Assembly: GCA_024195265.1 (NCBI GenBank)
Contig: JAJLRJ010000004.1
Span: forward strand, 38,246,811-38,310,810
Origin: Dendrophyllia cribrosa
Lineage: Eukaryota; Cnidaria; Anthozoa; Scleractinia; Dendrophylliidae
Direction of reading: 5' to 3'
Length of the DNA: 64,000 bases
The notes under the pieces are model-generated. The model ran no database searches. It saw only the letters and a program-made list of their open reading frames with translations, and was not told the DNA's origin. Below, piece after piece: positions 23,846 through 34,167 of this stretch (the first letter of the stretch is position 1; each line of letters begins with the position of its first letter). A program made the position numbers and the translations under genes.

Positions 23846-24240
23846 TTATTCATCTGCATAACGAAACCCTTCAAAGGCAAACTCTTCCTCTGGCCCAGGT
23901 GGAGGATAGAAGCTCCGTATACACATAACTGCACAGGATGGAAGAACTACTCATTTCTTTACCCAAAATTCCCCAGCACCATCGAGCCAATTGCCTGTAA
24001 GCAATGTGCCTGAAAAGTTTGTCCTCTGGCCCATTATAGGGATCTTTGTATTGTTGCTTGTATTGCAACCAAGCTGTCTGCAAGACCCATCTATTTATGC
24101 ATACTGGATTAAACCCAGGATGCTGGGTAATGCATGTGGGTTGTTCTTCACATTCACCACTAGTAACTGCCTCAATAAGTTTATTTTTAACTTGCTCGAT
24201 TTCTTGGCAACATATGCATGCTTCCACTCTTCCCATAATC
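23846..24240 (-). pseudogene. P2X7-type cytoplasmic ('ballast') domain protein, main exon
   Basis: Read on the minus strand, the exon gives EACICCQEIEQVKNKLIEAV, then CITQHPGFNPVCINRWVLQT, AWLQYKQQY, LFRHIAYRQLARWCWGILGK. After a one-base frameshift near 23942 it gives VVLPSCAVMCIRSFYP and a short tail to TAA at 23846. The CC pair, the spaced Cys residues, the H-x-A-Y-R signature and the (V/I)LPSC(A/C)xxxIR motif are those of the zinc-binding intracellular domain of the P2X7 receptor (Pfam P2RX7 intracellular domain). No P2X channel segments are present. The domain is here a soluble product of the transposon, expressed from its right end. Its role in transposition is unknown. The frameshift inactivates this copy. 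Confidence 0.75.
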
Positions 24241-24243
24241 ATA

Positions 24244-24694
24244 AAAAAGGAAAACTGAAATTGTGCTGTGTACAGTGATATGAAACAAGTAATAAACTTG
24301 CTCCTAATATAAATATCACACAAGCGATAATTGAAAAAATATTGTGAGCTTATATTTGTTGCAAATCGGTTATATTTCTAAGCATTCAAAGACAACAACA
24401 CAAGTCAGACTTTACATCCTGTTCGAGTAGGAATTATCCTGATCACAGTTTTATTGACAGGGATTTTATTATTGTTTCTGTTGTTAATAAACAGCTAAAT
24501 AAATCGACCAAGCGGCGAAATCGAGTGAGTAACCAGCACCTCAAATCGATAAGTTAATAAGTTTTTCCGTGGAAATTAAATGTGGAAATTCAAGCTTACT
24601 TAATTTCCTAACCTCAACGAAAGCAACGCTTTAAAAAGAGAACATCAAGGAAATTAATTACACAAATACAAACGCCACAGTTGAGTTGAGATCA
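24244..24694. repeat. Tandem-duplicated intron segment, copy A
   Basis: The sequence from 'aaaggaaaactgaaattgtg' to the Penelope insertion point recurs, with few substitutions, at 27850-28215 and, for its last 85 bases, at 30290-30380. Copy A was split by the Penelope-like insertion; the short piece 27768-27790 continues it. Confidence 0.85.
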
Positions 24695-24748
24695 CGAGAA
24701 TTTAGTTTTATCGACTGAGTCGATAAGGTAAATTGACCACCGTAAAAA

Positions 24749-24797
24749 GATTCAAATAGCTGACGTTTCGAGCGCTAGCCCTTCGTCGGAGCGAATC
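24749..24797 (-). ncRNA. Hammerhead-like ribozyme motif of the left Penelope-like copy
   Basis: On the minus strand the order is GATTC, GCT, CCGACGA (core, with C in place of the invariant U4), a GGGC/GCTC stem, GAAAC, GTC, AGC, GAATC. Outer pairings GCT/AGC and GATTC/GAATC build stem I with an internal bulge. Penelope-like elements are known to carry such type I hammerheads in their terminal repeats. The U4 change probably weakens or abolishes cleavage. Confidence 0.55.
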
Positions 24798-24887
24798 AAG
24801 GAATTGTGGGTAGTGTGTGGTTTTATATAGTAAGCGGTGGAGCTACGCTATTGGTGGAAATTTGGTGACGTGAAAAACAAATGTAGA

Positions 24888-26240
24888 TTAGTTGAATGAA
24901 AAGCGTTCGTTGATTCCGTGGGGTTTGAGAGTGCCGATTTGAAAGATGATTTTTTGTTCTAGGTTTTTACGGCTTTCTGTGTTACCCTGGTGTAGGGAAA
25001 GGCCGCAGATTGTCATGTGTTGTTTAGAATGGTTAGTAAGATTAAAATGGCGCGCGACTGGTTTGGATGCGTCTTTGTCATTTTTTTCAACGTCTCGGAG
25101 ATGTTCACGAAAACGGTCGCCCAGTCTCCTCCCTGTTTCGCCAATGTATATCTTTTTGCAAAAAGTACATGTAATGCAGTAGATAACATTTACGGAGGTG
25201 CATGTAAAACGATCAGTGATTTTAATAGATCGTTTGGGTCCTGTTATTTTGTCCGCGTTGTGAATGAAAGGACAAGTGTTACATCGTGTGCGTGTGCATT
25301 TGAAAGTTCCCGGTACATCGTCAGATTTCAGTGCGCTCGTAACTAGAAAGTTGCCTATGTTTTTGTCACGTTTGAATGAAATTAGTGGGGGTTGTGAAAA
25401 AATTCTGCCAGTTTCGGGGTCGTTTTGGAGTAATTTGAAATTTTTTAAAAAGATGCTTTTGACTGTGTTGTTGTGTGGGTGGAAAGTGAGGGTGAATGGA
25501 ATTCTCTCGTTCTCTTCCTTCTGTGGCGTTTGTAGTGCTGACTGTCTGTCGATCTGTTGTGCACGTTGTTGGCCCGTATTAACAACAGAGTCAGGGTACC
25601 CACGTTTCTTGAAAAACTGGCACATTTCTTCTGATTTGTTGGAAAAATCAGAGTCATCACTACATAGACGTCGAAGTCTGAGAAATTGAGAATACGGAAT
25701 GGCGTTTTTAACGTGCGATGGATGTGAGGATGAATGTAACAGATAACTGTGGGAATCTGTAGGTTTGTAGTGCACACTTGTGGATAAACTGTTACCGTTG
25801 ATTGAAATATTAATGTCAAGAAAAGCGACTGAGGTTTCGGAAATTTCCCAGGTATATTTTAGAGCTGGATGAAAAGTATTGACAGAAGTTATGAATTGAT
25901 TAAGTTCCTCTTTACTGGAAGAGGTAGCGCCAATGCAATCATCGATGTAACGGCCGTAGAGTTCGGGTTTGGTTCCGTGGTACTGATTAAAAAATTTGTC
26001 TTCGATGTGGCCTACAAAAAGGTTAGCGTAGCTTGGTCCCATTTTGGTGCCCATGGCGACTCCATTTACTTGTTTGTAGTAGTTTTGGGAAAATGAAAAA
26101 CAGTTAAGTGTCAAAACTAATTCGGCTAAGCGGAGCAGTGTTTCTGAGCTTGGGTTTTGAATGGAGCGCTGGTCGAAAAAATATTTTAGTGCTTGAAGTC
26201 CTTCGTCATTGGGGATGACGGTATCGTCATTGGGGATGAC
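24888..26240 (-). pseudogene. Penelope-like RT/GIY-YIG protein, left copy (5'-truncated)
   Basis: The frame includes the end of RT motif A (VIPNDEGLQALKYFF, with VIPND duplicated), LAELVLTLNCFSF, the motif B region NGVAMGTKMGPSYANLFVGH, the catalytic YGRYIDDCIGA (motif C, Asp-Asp), VAFLDINISI and a Cys-rich zinc region (CTRTRCNTCPF). It ends with the GIY-YIG nuclease IYIGETGRRLGDRFREHL and the family's closing ILKPHGINERF-type motif. Such proteins copy the element RNA at nicked ends, often telomere-like. The fingers domain and most of motif A are missing, so it is not functional alone. The frame is otherwise open to its natural TGA/TAA end. The first residues of the open frame read from the opposite arm. 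Confidence 0.85.
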
Positions 26241-26290
26241 GGTATCAAAACCCAAGCTCAGAAACACTGCTCCGCTTAGCCGAATTAGTT

Positions 26291-27517
26291 TTGACACTTA
26301 ACTGTTTTTCATTTTCCCAAAACTACTACAAACAAGTAAATGGAGTCGCCATGGGCACCAAAATGGGACCAAGCTACGCTAACCTTTTTGTAGGCCACAT
26401 CAAAGACAAATTTTTTAATCAGTACCACGGAACCAAACCCGAACTCTACGGCCGTTACATCGATGATTGCATTGGCGCTACCTCTTCCAGTAAAGAGGAA
26501 CTTAATCAATTCATAACTTCTGTCAATACTTTTCATCCAGCTCTAAAATATACCTGGGAAATTTCCGAAACCTCAGTCGCTTTTCTTGACATTAATATTT
26601 CAATCAACGGTAACAGTTTATCCACAAGTGTGCACTACAAACCTACAGATTCCCACAGTTATCTGTTACATTCATCCTCACATCCATCGCACGTTAAAAA
26701 CGCCATTCCGTATTCTCAATTTCTCAGACTTCGACGTCTATGTAGTGATGACTCTGATTTTTCCAACAAATCAGAAGAAATGTGCCAGTTTTTCAAGAAA
26801 CGTGGGTACCCTGACTCTGTTGTTAATACGGGCCAACAACGTGCACAACAGATCGACAGACAGTCAGCACTACAAACGCCACAGAAGGAAGAGAACGAGA
26901 GAATTCCATTCACCCTCACTTTCCACCCACACAACAACACAGTCAAAAGCATCATTTTAAAAAATTTCAAATTACTCCAAAACGACCCCGAAACTGGCAG
27001 AATTTTTTCACAACCCCCACTAATTTCATTCAAACGTGACAAAAACATAGGCAACTTTCTAGTTACGAGCGCACTGAAATCTGACGATGTACCGGGAACT
27101 TTCAAATGCACACGCACACGATGTAACACTTGTCCTTTCATTCACAACGCGGACAAAATAACAGGACCCAAACGATCTATTAAAATCACTGATCGTTTTA
27201 CATGCACCTCCGTAAATGTTATCTACTGCATTACATGTACTTTTTGCAAAAAGATATACATTGGCGAAACAGGGAGGAGACTGGGCGACCGTTTTCGTGA
27301 ACATCTCCGAGACGTTGAAAAAAATGACAAAGACGCATCCAAACCAGTCGCGCGCCATTTTAATCTTACTAACCATTCTAAACAACACATGACAATCTGC
27401 GGCCTTTCCCTACACCAGGGTAACACAGAAAGCCGTAAAAACCTAGAACAAAAAATCATCTTTCAAATCGGCACTCTCAAACCCCACGGAATCAACGAAC
27501 GCTTTTCATTCAACTAA
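26291..27517 (+). pseudogene. Penelope-like RT/GIY-YIG protein, right copy (5'-truncated)
   Basis: This is a mirror copy of the left protein, starting within the helix before motif B (LNCFSFSQNYYKQ). It retains YIDD, the Cys-rich region and the complete GIY-YIG domain. Compared with the left copy I see only two amino-acid differences: Glu to Lys after FVGHI and Phe to Ile after KSI. It lacks motif A and the N-terminal half of the reverse transcriptase, so it cannot act by itself. The intact reading frame and near-identity indicate recent insertion or ongoing gene conversion between arms. Confidence 0.85.
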
Positions 27518-27607
27518 TCTACATTTGTTTTTCACGTCACCAAATTTCCACCAATAGCGTAGCTCCACCGCTTACTATATAAAACCACACACTACCCACA
27601 ATTCCTT

Positions 27608-27656
27608 GATTCGCTCCGACGAAGGGCTAGCGCTCGAAACGTCAGCTATTTGAATC
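27608..27656 (+). ncRNA. Hammerhead-like ribozyme motif of the right Penelope-like copy
   Basis: This is identical in sequence to the left motif but on the plus strand. It has the core CCGACGA, a stem II with TAGC loop, GAAAC, and the cleavage-site triplet GTC at 27641-27643. Stem I is formed by GCT/AGC and GATTC/GAATC. Confidence 0.55.
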
Positions 27657-27849
27657 TTTTTACGGTGGTCAATTTACCTTATCGACTCAGTCGATAAAAC
27701 TAAATTCTCGTGTTTCATCCCCCCACCGACGCAGCACCACAGTTTCTCTAGAAACTAACCCCATTCATGAGTTGAGATCAGTTTTTTTGCCCTGAATCTT
27801 TTAGCTAATGCATATTCTGGCAATTATCACATGTACACCTAAATTATAA

Positions 27850-28215
27850 AAACGGAAAACTGAAATTGTGCCATGTTCAGTGATATGAAACATGTAATAA
27901 ACTTGCTCCTAATATAAATATCACACAAGCAATAATTGAAAAAATATTGTGAGCTTATATTTATTGCAAATCGGTTAACTTATATTTCTAAGCATTCAAG
28001 GACAACAACACAAGTCAGACTTTACATCCTGTTCGAGTAGTAATTATCCTGATCACAGTTTTATTCACAGGGATTTTATTATCGTTTCTGTTGTTAATAA
28101 ACAGCTAAATAAATCGACCAAGCGGCGAAATCGAGTGAGTAACCAGCATCTCAAATCGATTTTCCTTAAGATTGCGTTAAGTTTTTCCGTGGAAATGTGG
28201 AAATTCAAGCCTAGT
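27850..28215. repeat. Tandem-duplicated intron segment, copy B (first part)
   Basis: This matches 24244-24605 with scattered substitutions and an 11-base replacement near 28160. The copy is interrupted after about 28215 and resumes near 30282. Confidence 0.85.
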
Positions 28216-28749
28216 ACTTAAGCTTAATTGATCGGGCTGGCTTGTTTGCCAAGCCTGCCCGACATATAAAATGGACGCTGTTTCGTAGTCACTTATTGAC
28301 ACGCCGGGGGGTCCGCCATATGAAAATGACGGGGTGTCCTTTAAGAATTTCGTTTGATGGGCATGGTTGAAAAGAAGTTTTATCGTTAAGAGCTACTAAT
28401 TGTAAATTTTATATGGAAGTCTCCCCCCTCCGGATTTTGGAGATTTGAGAGTAGATAAGTTAAAATATGTGGTGTAGGTGAAGTAAATGGGGATGTGGGT
28501 AGGCTAAGAAATTGATTAAAAGGTTATTTGTTTATAGCGGTGTGGGAGGAAAAGATGAAGGGTGAATCGTCTTGATTGTTACGGCGTGCATTGAACGAGA
28601 CAAAGCCCGAATTTGTCTCGCTTATGCCTAAAACGAGCCATTCTTCTCGGTCTTGTCTCGGTGATAATCTCGCTAGCATTTAGCATGATTACATTGAGCG
28701 AGACTGATTTGATCCGATTTGTGAAACGCAACAAGCTATTTGTCAGGCT

Positions 28750-28913
28750 GTATTCTGGGCGAAAATTGAACGTGACAGAGAGAGACAACACATCTGTATT
28801 GTTTTAGAATGCGTTGTTTTAGTTAAACACATAAACTCACGGCTATGCACTCTGGGCGAGAATTAAACGTGACAGAGCGAGACATTTTCAGCATTTTAGA
28901 ATGCGTATATTTA
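28750..28913. repeat. Two tandem units of about 99 bp
   Basis: 'ctgggcgaaaattgaacgtg' at about 28754 and 'ctgggcgagaattaaacgtg' at 28853 start two similar units. Each continues with ACAGAG-GAGAC and ends in TTTTAGAATGCG. Confidence 0.7.
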
Positions 28914-29649
28914 GGCTATTAAACTCGAGCACTAACCAAATTCACTGCACGCAAAACGGCAAGCAATTCGAAAAATACATTGGCAAATAATTTTCCCAGT
29001 CGTGAAAAGAGAGAGGTGAGCAATTACATTGTACATGGAACATTAAAGAAACGTGGTTTTCTCCTATCGTTCATTGTTCTCTCAGTGATAAGATTTTCTG
29101 CTAAAAGCATTTAAATTAATTTTGAATGACGCAGGCTGGAAAACTTCAATTTAATTAAATGAGAAATAGAACATGATCTTTATGTCAACAATCACTTTGA
29201 CCGAGGTCATGTCAAGGATGCTTATATTAGTATTTTACACACAGGAAAAAGTGAAGTGGCATTTATTGAGATAACTTGCAATGCATTTGTTAAAGATGTT
29301 ATAAGCTTATTAGTATTTTGTGAAAGAAGGGGAGAAAGAACTAACGAATTTAATATGTACGTTGGAGTCTTATTAAAAATTATCTTCTATGATTTATGTT
29401 TGATGTGGTGTCATCTTGTATCTTTTATTACGAGAATAGATCGCATGTACAAAACTCTAAAAGGTACCACGTGGTAATGTTTTTTCCCGCCGTTTCTCAT
29501 TTTTTATACCTGTTTATAAAAGGCTCGTATTTCATTACTGAATATGTAGTGTTAAAAGTAACGTTATTGTTGTGGTGACTTGTTGAATTTAATAATGTGG
29601 TTTGTGATTTATATTGGTTAAGGGACGGACCGTTTAATTTTTTTGTTGG

Positions 29650-29679
29650 GGGTGGGGGGAGGGGGGGGGGGGGGGGTTA
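29650..29679. repeat. Poly-G tract
   Basis: An interrupted run of more than 20 G bases, able to form G-quadruplexes and prone to length error. Confidence 0.8.
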
Positions 29680-30422
29680 AGCAATTTCTTCTGAGTATGA
29701 TTTTTTTTTCAGCATCCCTATTTGCAAGAATTTTCTTTTTTACCAAAATGCTGAAATGTTTTTTCACATGCTTACTTGTGCACGATTTTTTTTCTCTTAA
29801 CAATTTCTTCTGCAGGAATTTTTCATACTTATCTTTCTAATTCAACACAAAAAGAATGCCTTATGTTAACTGAAGTTCCTGATGTTGTTTGTATGGGAGA
29901 GTTAACTTTCAATAAGAGTATAGTGAAAGTTATTATGGAGATTTACATTATTTGAATGACAGTATAATAGAAGAGAGTTGTTGTTTACCTTTGTTTGAGG
30001 CTTTTGAATCGTTGTTACGTGATAATTATAAGTCATTTATTTTGACAAAAATAATTTATACAGTCGCTATTTTTGACACAAGGGATGGTTTGATTCACAT
30101 AGTAGAGATCGTAGGGGAATGAATGATCTATGTGGGACGCCGTGTGTATTGATTGAAATTAGTTCTCTTAAAGAGTTAGTAGAGTATTTTGAAAATTTGT
30201 ATTTGGGACGTAATTGTTCAAATTTTAAGGTAAAAGGAGTGAAGAAGGAAGCCCGATTATAATACTCGCAGAGTTTTCTTGTTCCTAACCAAAACGAAAG
30301 CGACGCTTTGAAAAGAGAACATCAAGGAAAATTAAGTACACAAATACAAACGCCACAGTTGAGTTAGAGATCAGTTTATTTGCCAAATGGTCTGTTATAA
30401 GGTATTACAATAAATGGAAAGC

Positions 30423-30635
30423 TTACACTACATACCAGTCTGAATTTTGCAGTCGAGGATTTGTTTCTTCGTCGCTTCCCATTGAATCATCGCCTGAAAG
30501 GTCTTCAGGGCTACTGTCGGCTTCATCCGAGTTTACACGCAGTTCAAACCGATACGGCTGGATAGAAAAGCTTTCAACATCTTGTTCACCTTGTTCCTCG
30601 TCGAAATTATCGGACTCCGACCCAGATTTGGACAT
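30423..30635 (-). pseudogene. P2X7-ballast protein, 5' exon
   Basis: The frame starts at ATG 30635 (MSKSGSESDNFDEEQGEQDV), just inside the right terminal repeat. It is highly acidic, has PYRFEL in the middle and ends ETNPRLQNSDWY. From memory, P2X7-ballast proteins of cnidarians commonly have an acidic, Ser-rich leader with PYRFEP and a (R)LxNTxW junction leading into the Cys-rich domain. A good donor (GTATGT) overlaps the Trp codon at about 30435. The next exon would be 6 kb away at 24240 and below, across the nested insertions. The exact join cannot be fixed: the simplest splice leaves a phase mismatch, and one Cys-containing segment is not found. Confidence 0.6.
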
Positions 30636-30723
30636 TATAACAGCGATATTCCGGCCAAACTATAGGATGTTTACTGATGCAAATACTGCACACAACTAGA
30701 AGATGCGCAAATATCGAATTACG

Positions 30724-30939
30724 TTTGACGATTCTACGTCATCCGATGATACGCTGACCGCTTTCTGAACAAGCAAGCAATTTCCCAAGATGGCGCCACT
30801 CTATTTGCATTTTTGCTCGTCTTTTAGGAATAATATCCGAGTTGTTAAAAACGATCAGTAAATAATGGTATCAAAAATTGAAACATGGCTTAAAAGGCAA
30901 ACATACAAAATAACTTCATTTTTACCCCGGAGTTCCCCT
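30724..30939 (-). repeat. Kolobok right terminal inverted repeat
   Basis: This is the reverse-complement partner of 19682-19896, ending AGTTCCCCT before TTAA. It lies directly upstream of the minus-strand P2X7-ballast exon and probably holds that gene's promoter. Confidence 0.85.
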
Positions 30940-31054
30940 TTAAATTGTTTGAAACAAGTGATGTAAACTTGGCAAGAAATGTCAATGTTCTTTACCGAGG
31001 GGGGGGGGGATTGCAAGCAAACAAAACTACATTGCAATCAAATCATCCCTCTCA

Positions 31055-31607
31055 ATGTATGTAAAGGAAAGTTGCAAGAGAAAGAACATTGAGTTCATAA
31101 AAAGGGTCCCAGTTCCTAATTTGATTACTTATCAGAAATTAATGGAGTGGGTCAACCAAATTGACAAGTTGCACGATGTAAGGAAAATCCTATGTAATGG
31201 CCTTAGTGAAGAAAACAAGGAAAATGGAAAGTTTAGGAACCTTCCTAAACTTCTAGTTAGGACGTCCCATTTTTATCTGACAGCAATAAACACAGAGAGG
31301 ATAAACTTGAAAAAAAGAAAGAACAGTCAGGTAAGTCAATATTGAAGCCCAGCACAATGCGAGAGAAAATGACCACTCTCAATCCCTTGAAAAAATCCAG
31401 ACAAAAATTCCCCCCTCTTGTTGGTAAATTTATTGACAGAGCTAAGGCAGAGCCACTTCACTTGAAAAACAAAGCCTGGCAACAATGGAACTTATCTGTG
31501 TTAAATTATGCATTGTCACGAACAACCTTGGCAATTGTCCGTCAATCAATGATGTTCCAAACAACAGCTGTTTTGCTAAGTATTTTCACTAGATACGTTT
31601 CATTATA
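31055..31607 (+). pseudogene. Unrecognised transposon-associated protein, frameshifted
   Basis: Two overlapping frames meet at about 31335. The first reads KESCKRKNIEFIKRVPVPNL, MEWVNQIDKLHDVRKILCNG and a Lys-rich end. The second reads FPPLVGKFIDRAKAEPLHLK and NKAWQQWNLSVLNYAL. The G-x-F-I-D-R-x-x-x-x-P-L-H-x-x-x-N-x-x-x-Q-W signature is one I associate, from memory, with large unnamed cnidarian transposon proteins. A consensus GTAAGT at 31331 may be a relic donor. It stands just outside the Kolobok right end, so the Kolobok may have jumped into or beside this older element. Confidence 0.35.
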
Positions 31608-31614
31608 AAGGTTG

Positions 31615-33655
31615 AGGTTTTTTACTTTTTTACTACTGATATGATTAAATAGCATATGTAATCATAAAAACAGTTATGGTCATTTACATAATAATTATTT
31701 AAAAGGTTCTCATCAAAAGTATGCTAATCTGGATGGAACCTAGCCAGAGACAACACCTGATAAGATAAAGAAGCTGATTGCCTTGTAAATGGCACACAAT
31801 AATAGTAGTAAAAGAGATAGTTGTGTTTTTTTTGCACAAAGAACGCGTAAAATAGAAATATGAATTCGTACTTCATTTAAAAGAGGCAGCCTTTCAGTAG
31901 TGGAGATGAAACTGTTTTGACTTTAAGCGATATTCAACATGTTGAACTGATGTTTGTTAAAGTAATGTATGGGAAGCTGTTGTACTTATCGTCTCAAATC
32001 AAAATTTGAAATTTACATCTCATCTATGTAATTTGAGGAAGGATGGTGCTATGAGAGATAGAGCTTTCATGTTAGTCAAGAGAAAAGTTACTCTCATTGA
32101 GAGTTGGAATCGAGGACGAGAAATTTTACATAAAGCAGGGTACTGCGCAGGAGATGAGCCTTTTTCTCAATTCCAGAAGAATTAATTTTGCGCCTTCATT
32201 TCATGGCGTCGTCCACTGTTGTGCAAGTTGTGTTGCAACCTAATCCAAAAGAAGTAAAGAGTGTTAATGAGTGTTGAAATTGCATAGAGGACAATTGATG
32301 AAAGATGTTGATGGTAGCAGACATTTATCTGGAGAGGATGCTCATCAAGAGGATGCAGTAAAGAAAGATGTAGAAGACCTCATGAGGGAAATAATTGAGT
32401 CATTCAGCAGCCTTCAATTTTTTTATTCATGCCAACGATAAATAAAACGTTTTATCCATTTGGACTTGCATTTCTTTACATGGAATTATGAACAATGATA
32501 TTAGGCAAGGTGTTTTGCATGTATTCGATTTAGGTAACAGGTGTCGCAATTTCATTATTTTTTGAGATGATATTTGGTGGAACCATATATTGGTCTTTAT
32601 GAAACAGGCCAAAGAAATAACGGATGTTAATAATTTTAAAGTAGTTGGAAGTGTAAATTTTAATTGTGACGCACCATGTTCACCCAAGTTGAAAATGTCG
32701 ATATTTACAATATTGATCCTGCTTTTTCAAAAGCGAAACCATTTACCACCACTTTAAAAAATGACAAATACTATCTTCTACCGTTTCTAGTGCTGTCGCT
32801 ACTACAGTAGACGTACATGCAGCATCATCTAATTTAACCATCGCTACTGGAAGAAAAGATAGGAGGAAAAAAGGACCACTAATGGTAATGGCAAAAAGGG
32901 AATGGTGGATAGCATTTCCTACACTGCCTCTCCAGCTACAATTGGTAGTTCCTGTTTTGAGATTTCTGTTTTAAACAGAAAACACTGCTTACAGAATGTA
33001 CTAGGCGTGTTGTTTTTGAGCAACAAGATCAGTCTTCTCACTTCTTCAATGAAAACAAAGCAACACAAATGTCGTTTACTCAGCCGAACATTCCTGAAGA
33101 AGCTATATGGGCTGCCACCTGCAGTTAGAATCAGAAGTATTGCAGAACACCGGTGTGAACGATAACACTATGCCTTTTCCCCAGTGCAATAGCAGCATGG
33201 CAACTAGCACCAACAAAAACGAGCTGCGAGGTATTGGTATCCTAACAAGTGCATGCTGCCCTGCTCCGGCCAAAACAGAAAATCCTCTGCTAAAGAACGA
33301 ATCTTTCTATGTTTGTTTGCACAAACCAGAAGAACAACCATGCAGCCATGTACTCTGTGCAACAAAAGTGGGTATTCAAGCAGAAGCCATTACTATGGCT
33401 TACAAAAATCGTAGTAAGAGAATAGAGATAGAAACGTCTTTGGCTATCATTCTTAAGTTCTTGTAATGCATAACAGCCTTATGTTTATGTCCCAAACTGG
33501 CACAATCGTGATACTGACATCTACAAAACCAGGTTTCATTAGAAGCCAGCAAATACATCAAGGCCCTTTATTTCAGGTTTAGTGTATTTTAAACATTTTA
33601 GCTTGTTTATTTTTTGTACAGTACCCTATTGAAAACCACTTGTAGTGACATAGGC
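31615..33655. other. No supported gene
   Basis: AT-rich sequence. Forward frames at 32902-33165 and 33107-33466 overlap and show no domain, so I do not call them. Confidence 0.4.
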
Positions 33656-33674
33656 CACCTGTACAAAGATATCT

Positions 33675-34130
33675 TTTTATTATTATTATTACTACCACAT
33701 CTTTGACTATTATTATTATTTTTTTTTATTATTTTTTTTTCTTGTAATTTTCTTTTTTAACTTTTGGTGATTTTTCTTATTATTATTATTATTATTATTA
33801 TTGTTATTATTATTATTATTATTATTATTAAAACATAAATAATTAAAGTTCGAAAAAGGACACGCAAACATATATATTTTTTTTTAAATAAGAAAAAACT
33901 TTATTAAAAATAGCAATAATTATAATTTTCAATAACTATAAATTGATACTCATAAATTGATAAATTGATACACGCAAATATTCATTAAAAAGGCATTGAG
34001 AACACTATTTCTATTTTTTTTTTCTTGTAATTTTCTTTTTTAACTTTTGGTGATTTTTCTTAGTAAGATGAGGTTTTGTTGCATTCATAAGTCAACATAA
34101 CCAGTTAAAATCTATATTCTCTATGTTATA

Positions 34131-34167
<37 letters not shown>

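Larger units (their letters stand above)
24695..27767. mobile_element. Head-to-head pair of Penelope-like retroelements (GIY-YIG class)
   Basis: Two 5'-truncated copies are joined at their 5' ends. The outer 3' sequences lie at 24695 and 27767, and the inverted arms 24693-26160 and 26246-27712 are almost identical. A 13-bp direct repeat, TGAGTTGAGATCA, flanks the whole (24682-24694 and 27768-27780), as expected of one insertion event. Both copies encode the reverse-transcriptase and GIY-YIG endonuclease typical of Penelope-like elements. Confidence 0.85.
28216..30281 (+). mobile_element. 2.07-kb insertion with a decayed cysteine-protease-like coding region
   Basis: This segment separates the two parts of duplicated copy B and is absent from copy A, so it is an insertion. 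It starts with a promoter-like stretch (the hairpin CGGGCTGGCTTG...CAAGCCTGCCCG followed by ATATAAAA). A coding-like run at 29160-29477 reads HDLYVNNHFDRGHVKDAYIS with EVAFIEITCNAF. The end, 29930-30250, reads across a frameshift as LPLFEAFESLLRDNYKSF, ILTKIIYTVAIF and FDSHSRDRRGMNDLCGT. The FDSHSR-type motif recalls, from memory, the catalytic His region of a cysteine-peptidase-like module common in large animal transposons. Ends and target duplication are unresolved. Confidence 0.4.
19682..30939. mobile_element. Kolobok-type DNA transposon, 11.26 kb, with nested insertions
   Basis: The element is bounded by TTAA target duplications (19678-19681 and 30940-30943) and inverted termini starting AGGGGAACT. 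TTAA duplications, a THAP zinc finger and a DDE transposase together define the Kolobok superfamily. Two genes run inward from the two ends: THAP-transposase (+) from the left and a P2X7-ballast-domain protein (-) from the right. Both are broken by small indels, so the copy is not autonomous. The long minus-strand intron contains a tandem duplication, a 2-kb insertion and a Penelope-like inverted pair, which together explain much of the unusual length. Confidence 0.85.

Noticed and set aside
24946..25819. Several open frames antisense or out of frame to the left Penelope-like protein
   Set aside because: Each has an exact mirror in the right copy and follows from the codon pattern of the RT/GIY-YIG frame. 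They are shadows.
31331..31365. Intron between the two halves of the 31-kb gene
   Set aside because: GTAAGT is followed by the next coding block within about 25 bases, too short for an intron. A frameshift explains it.
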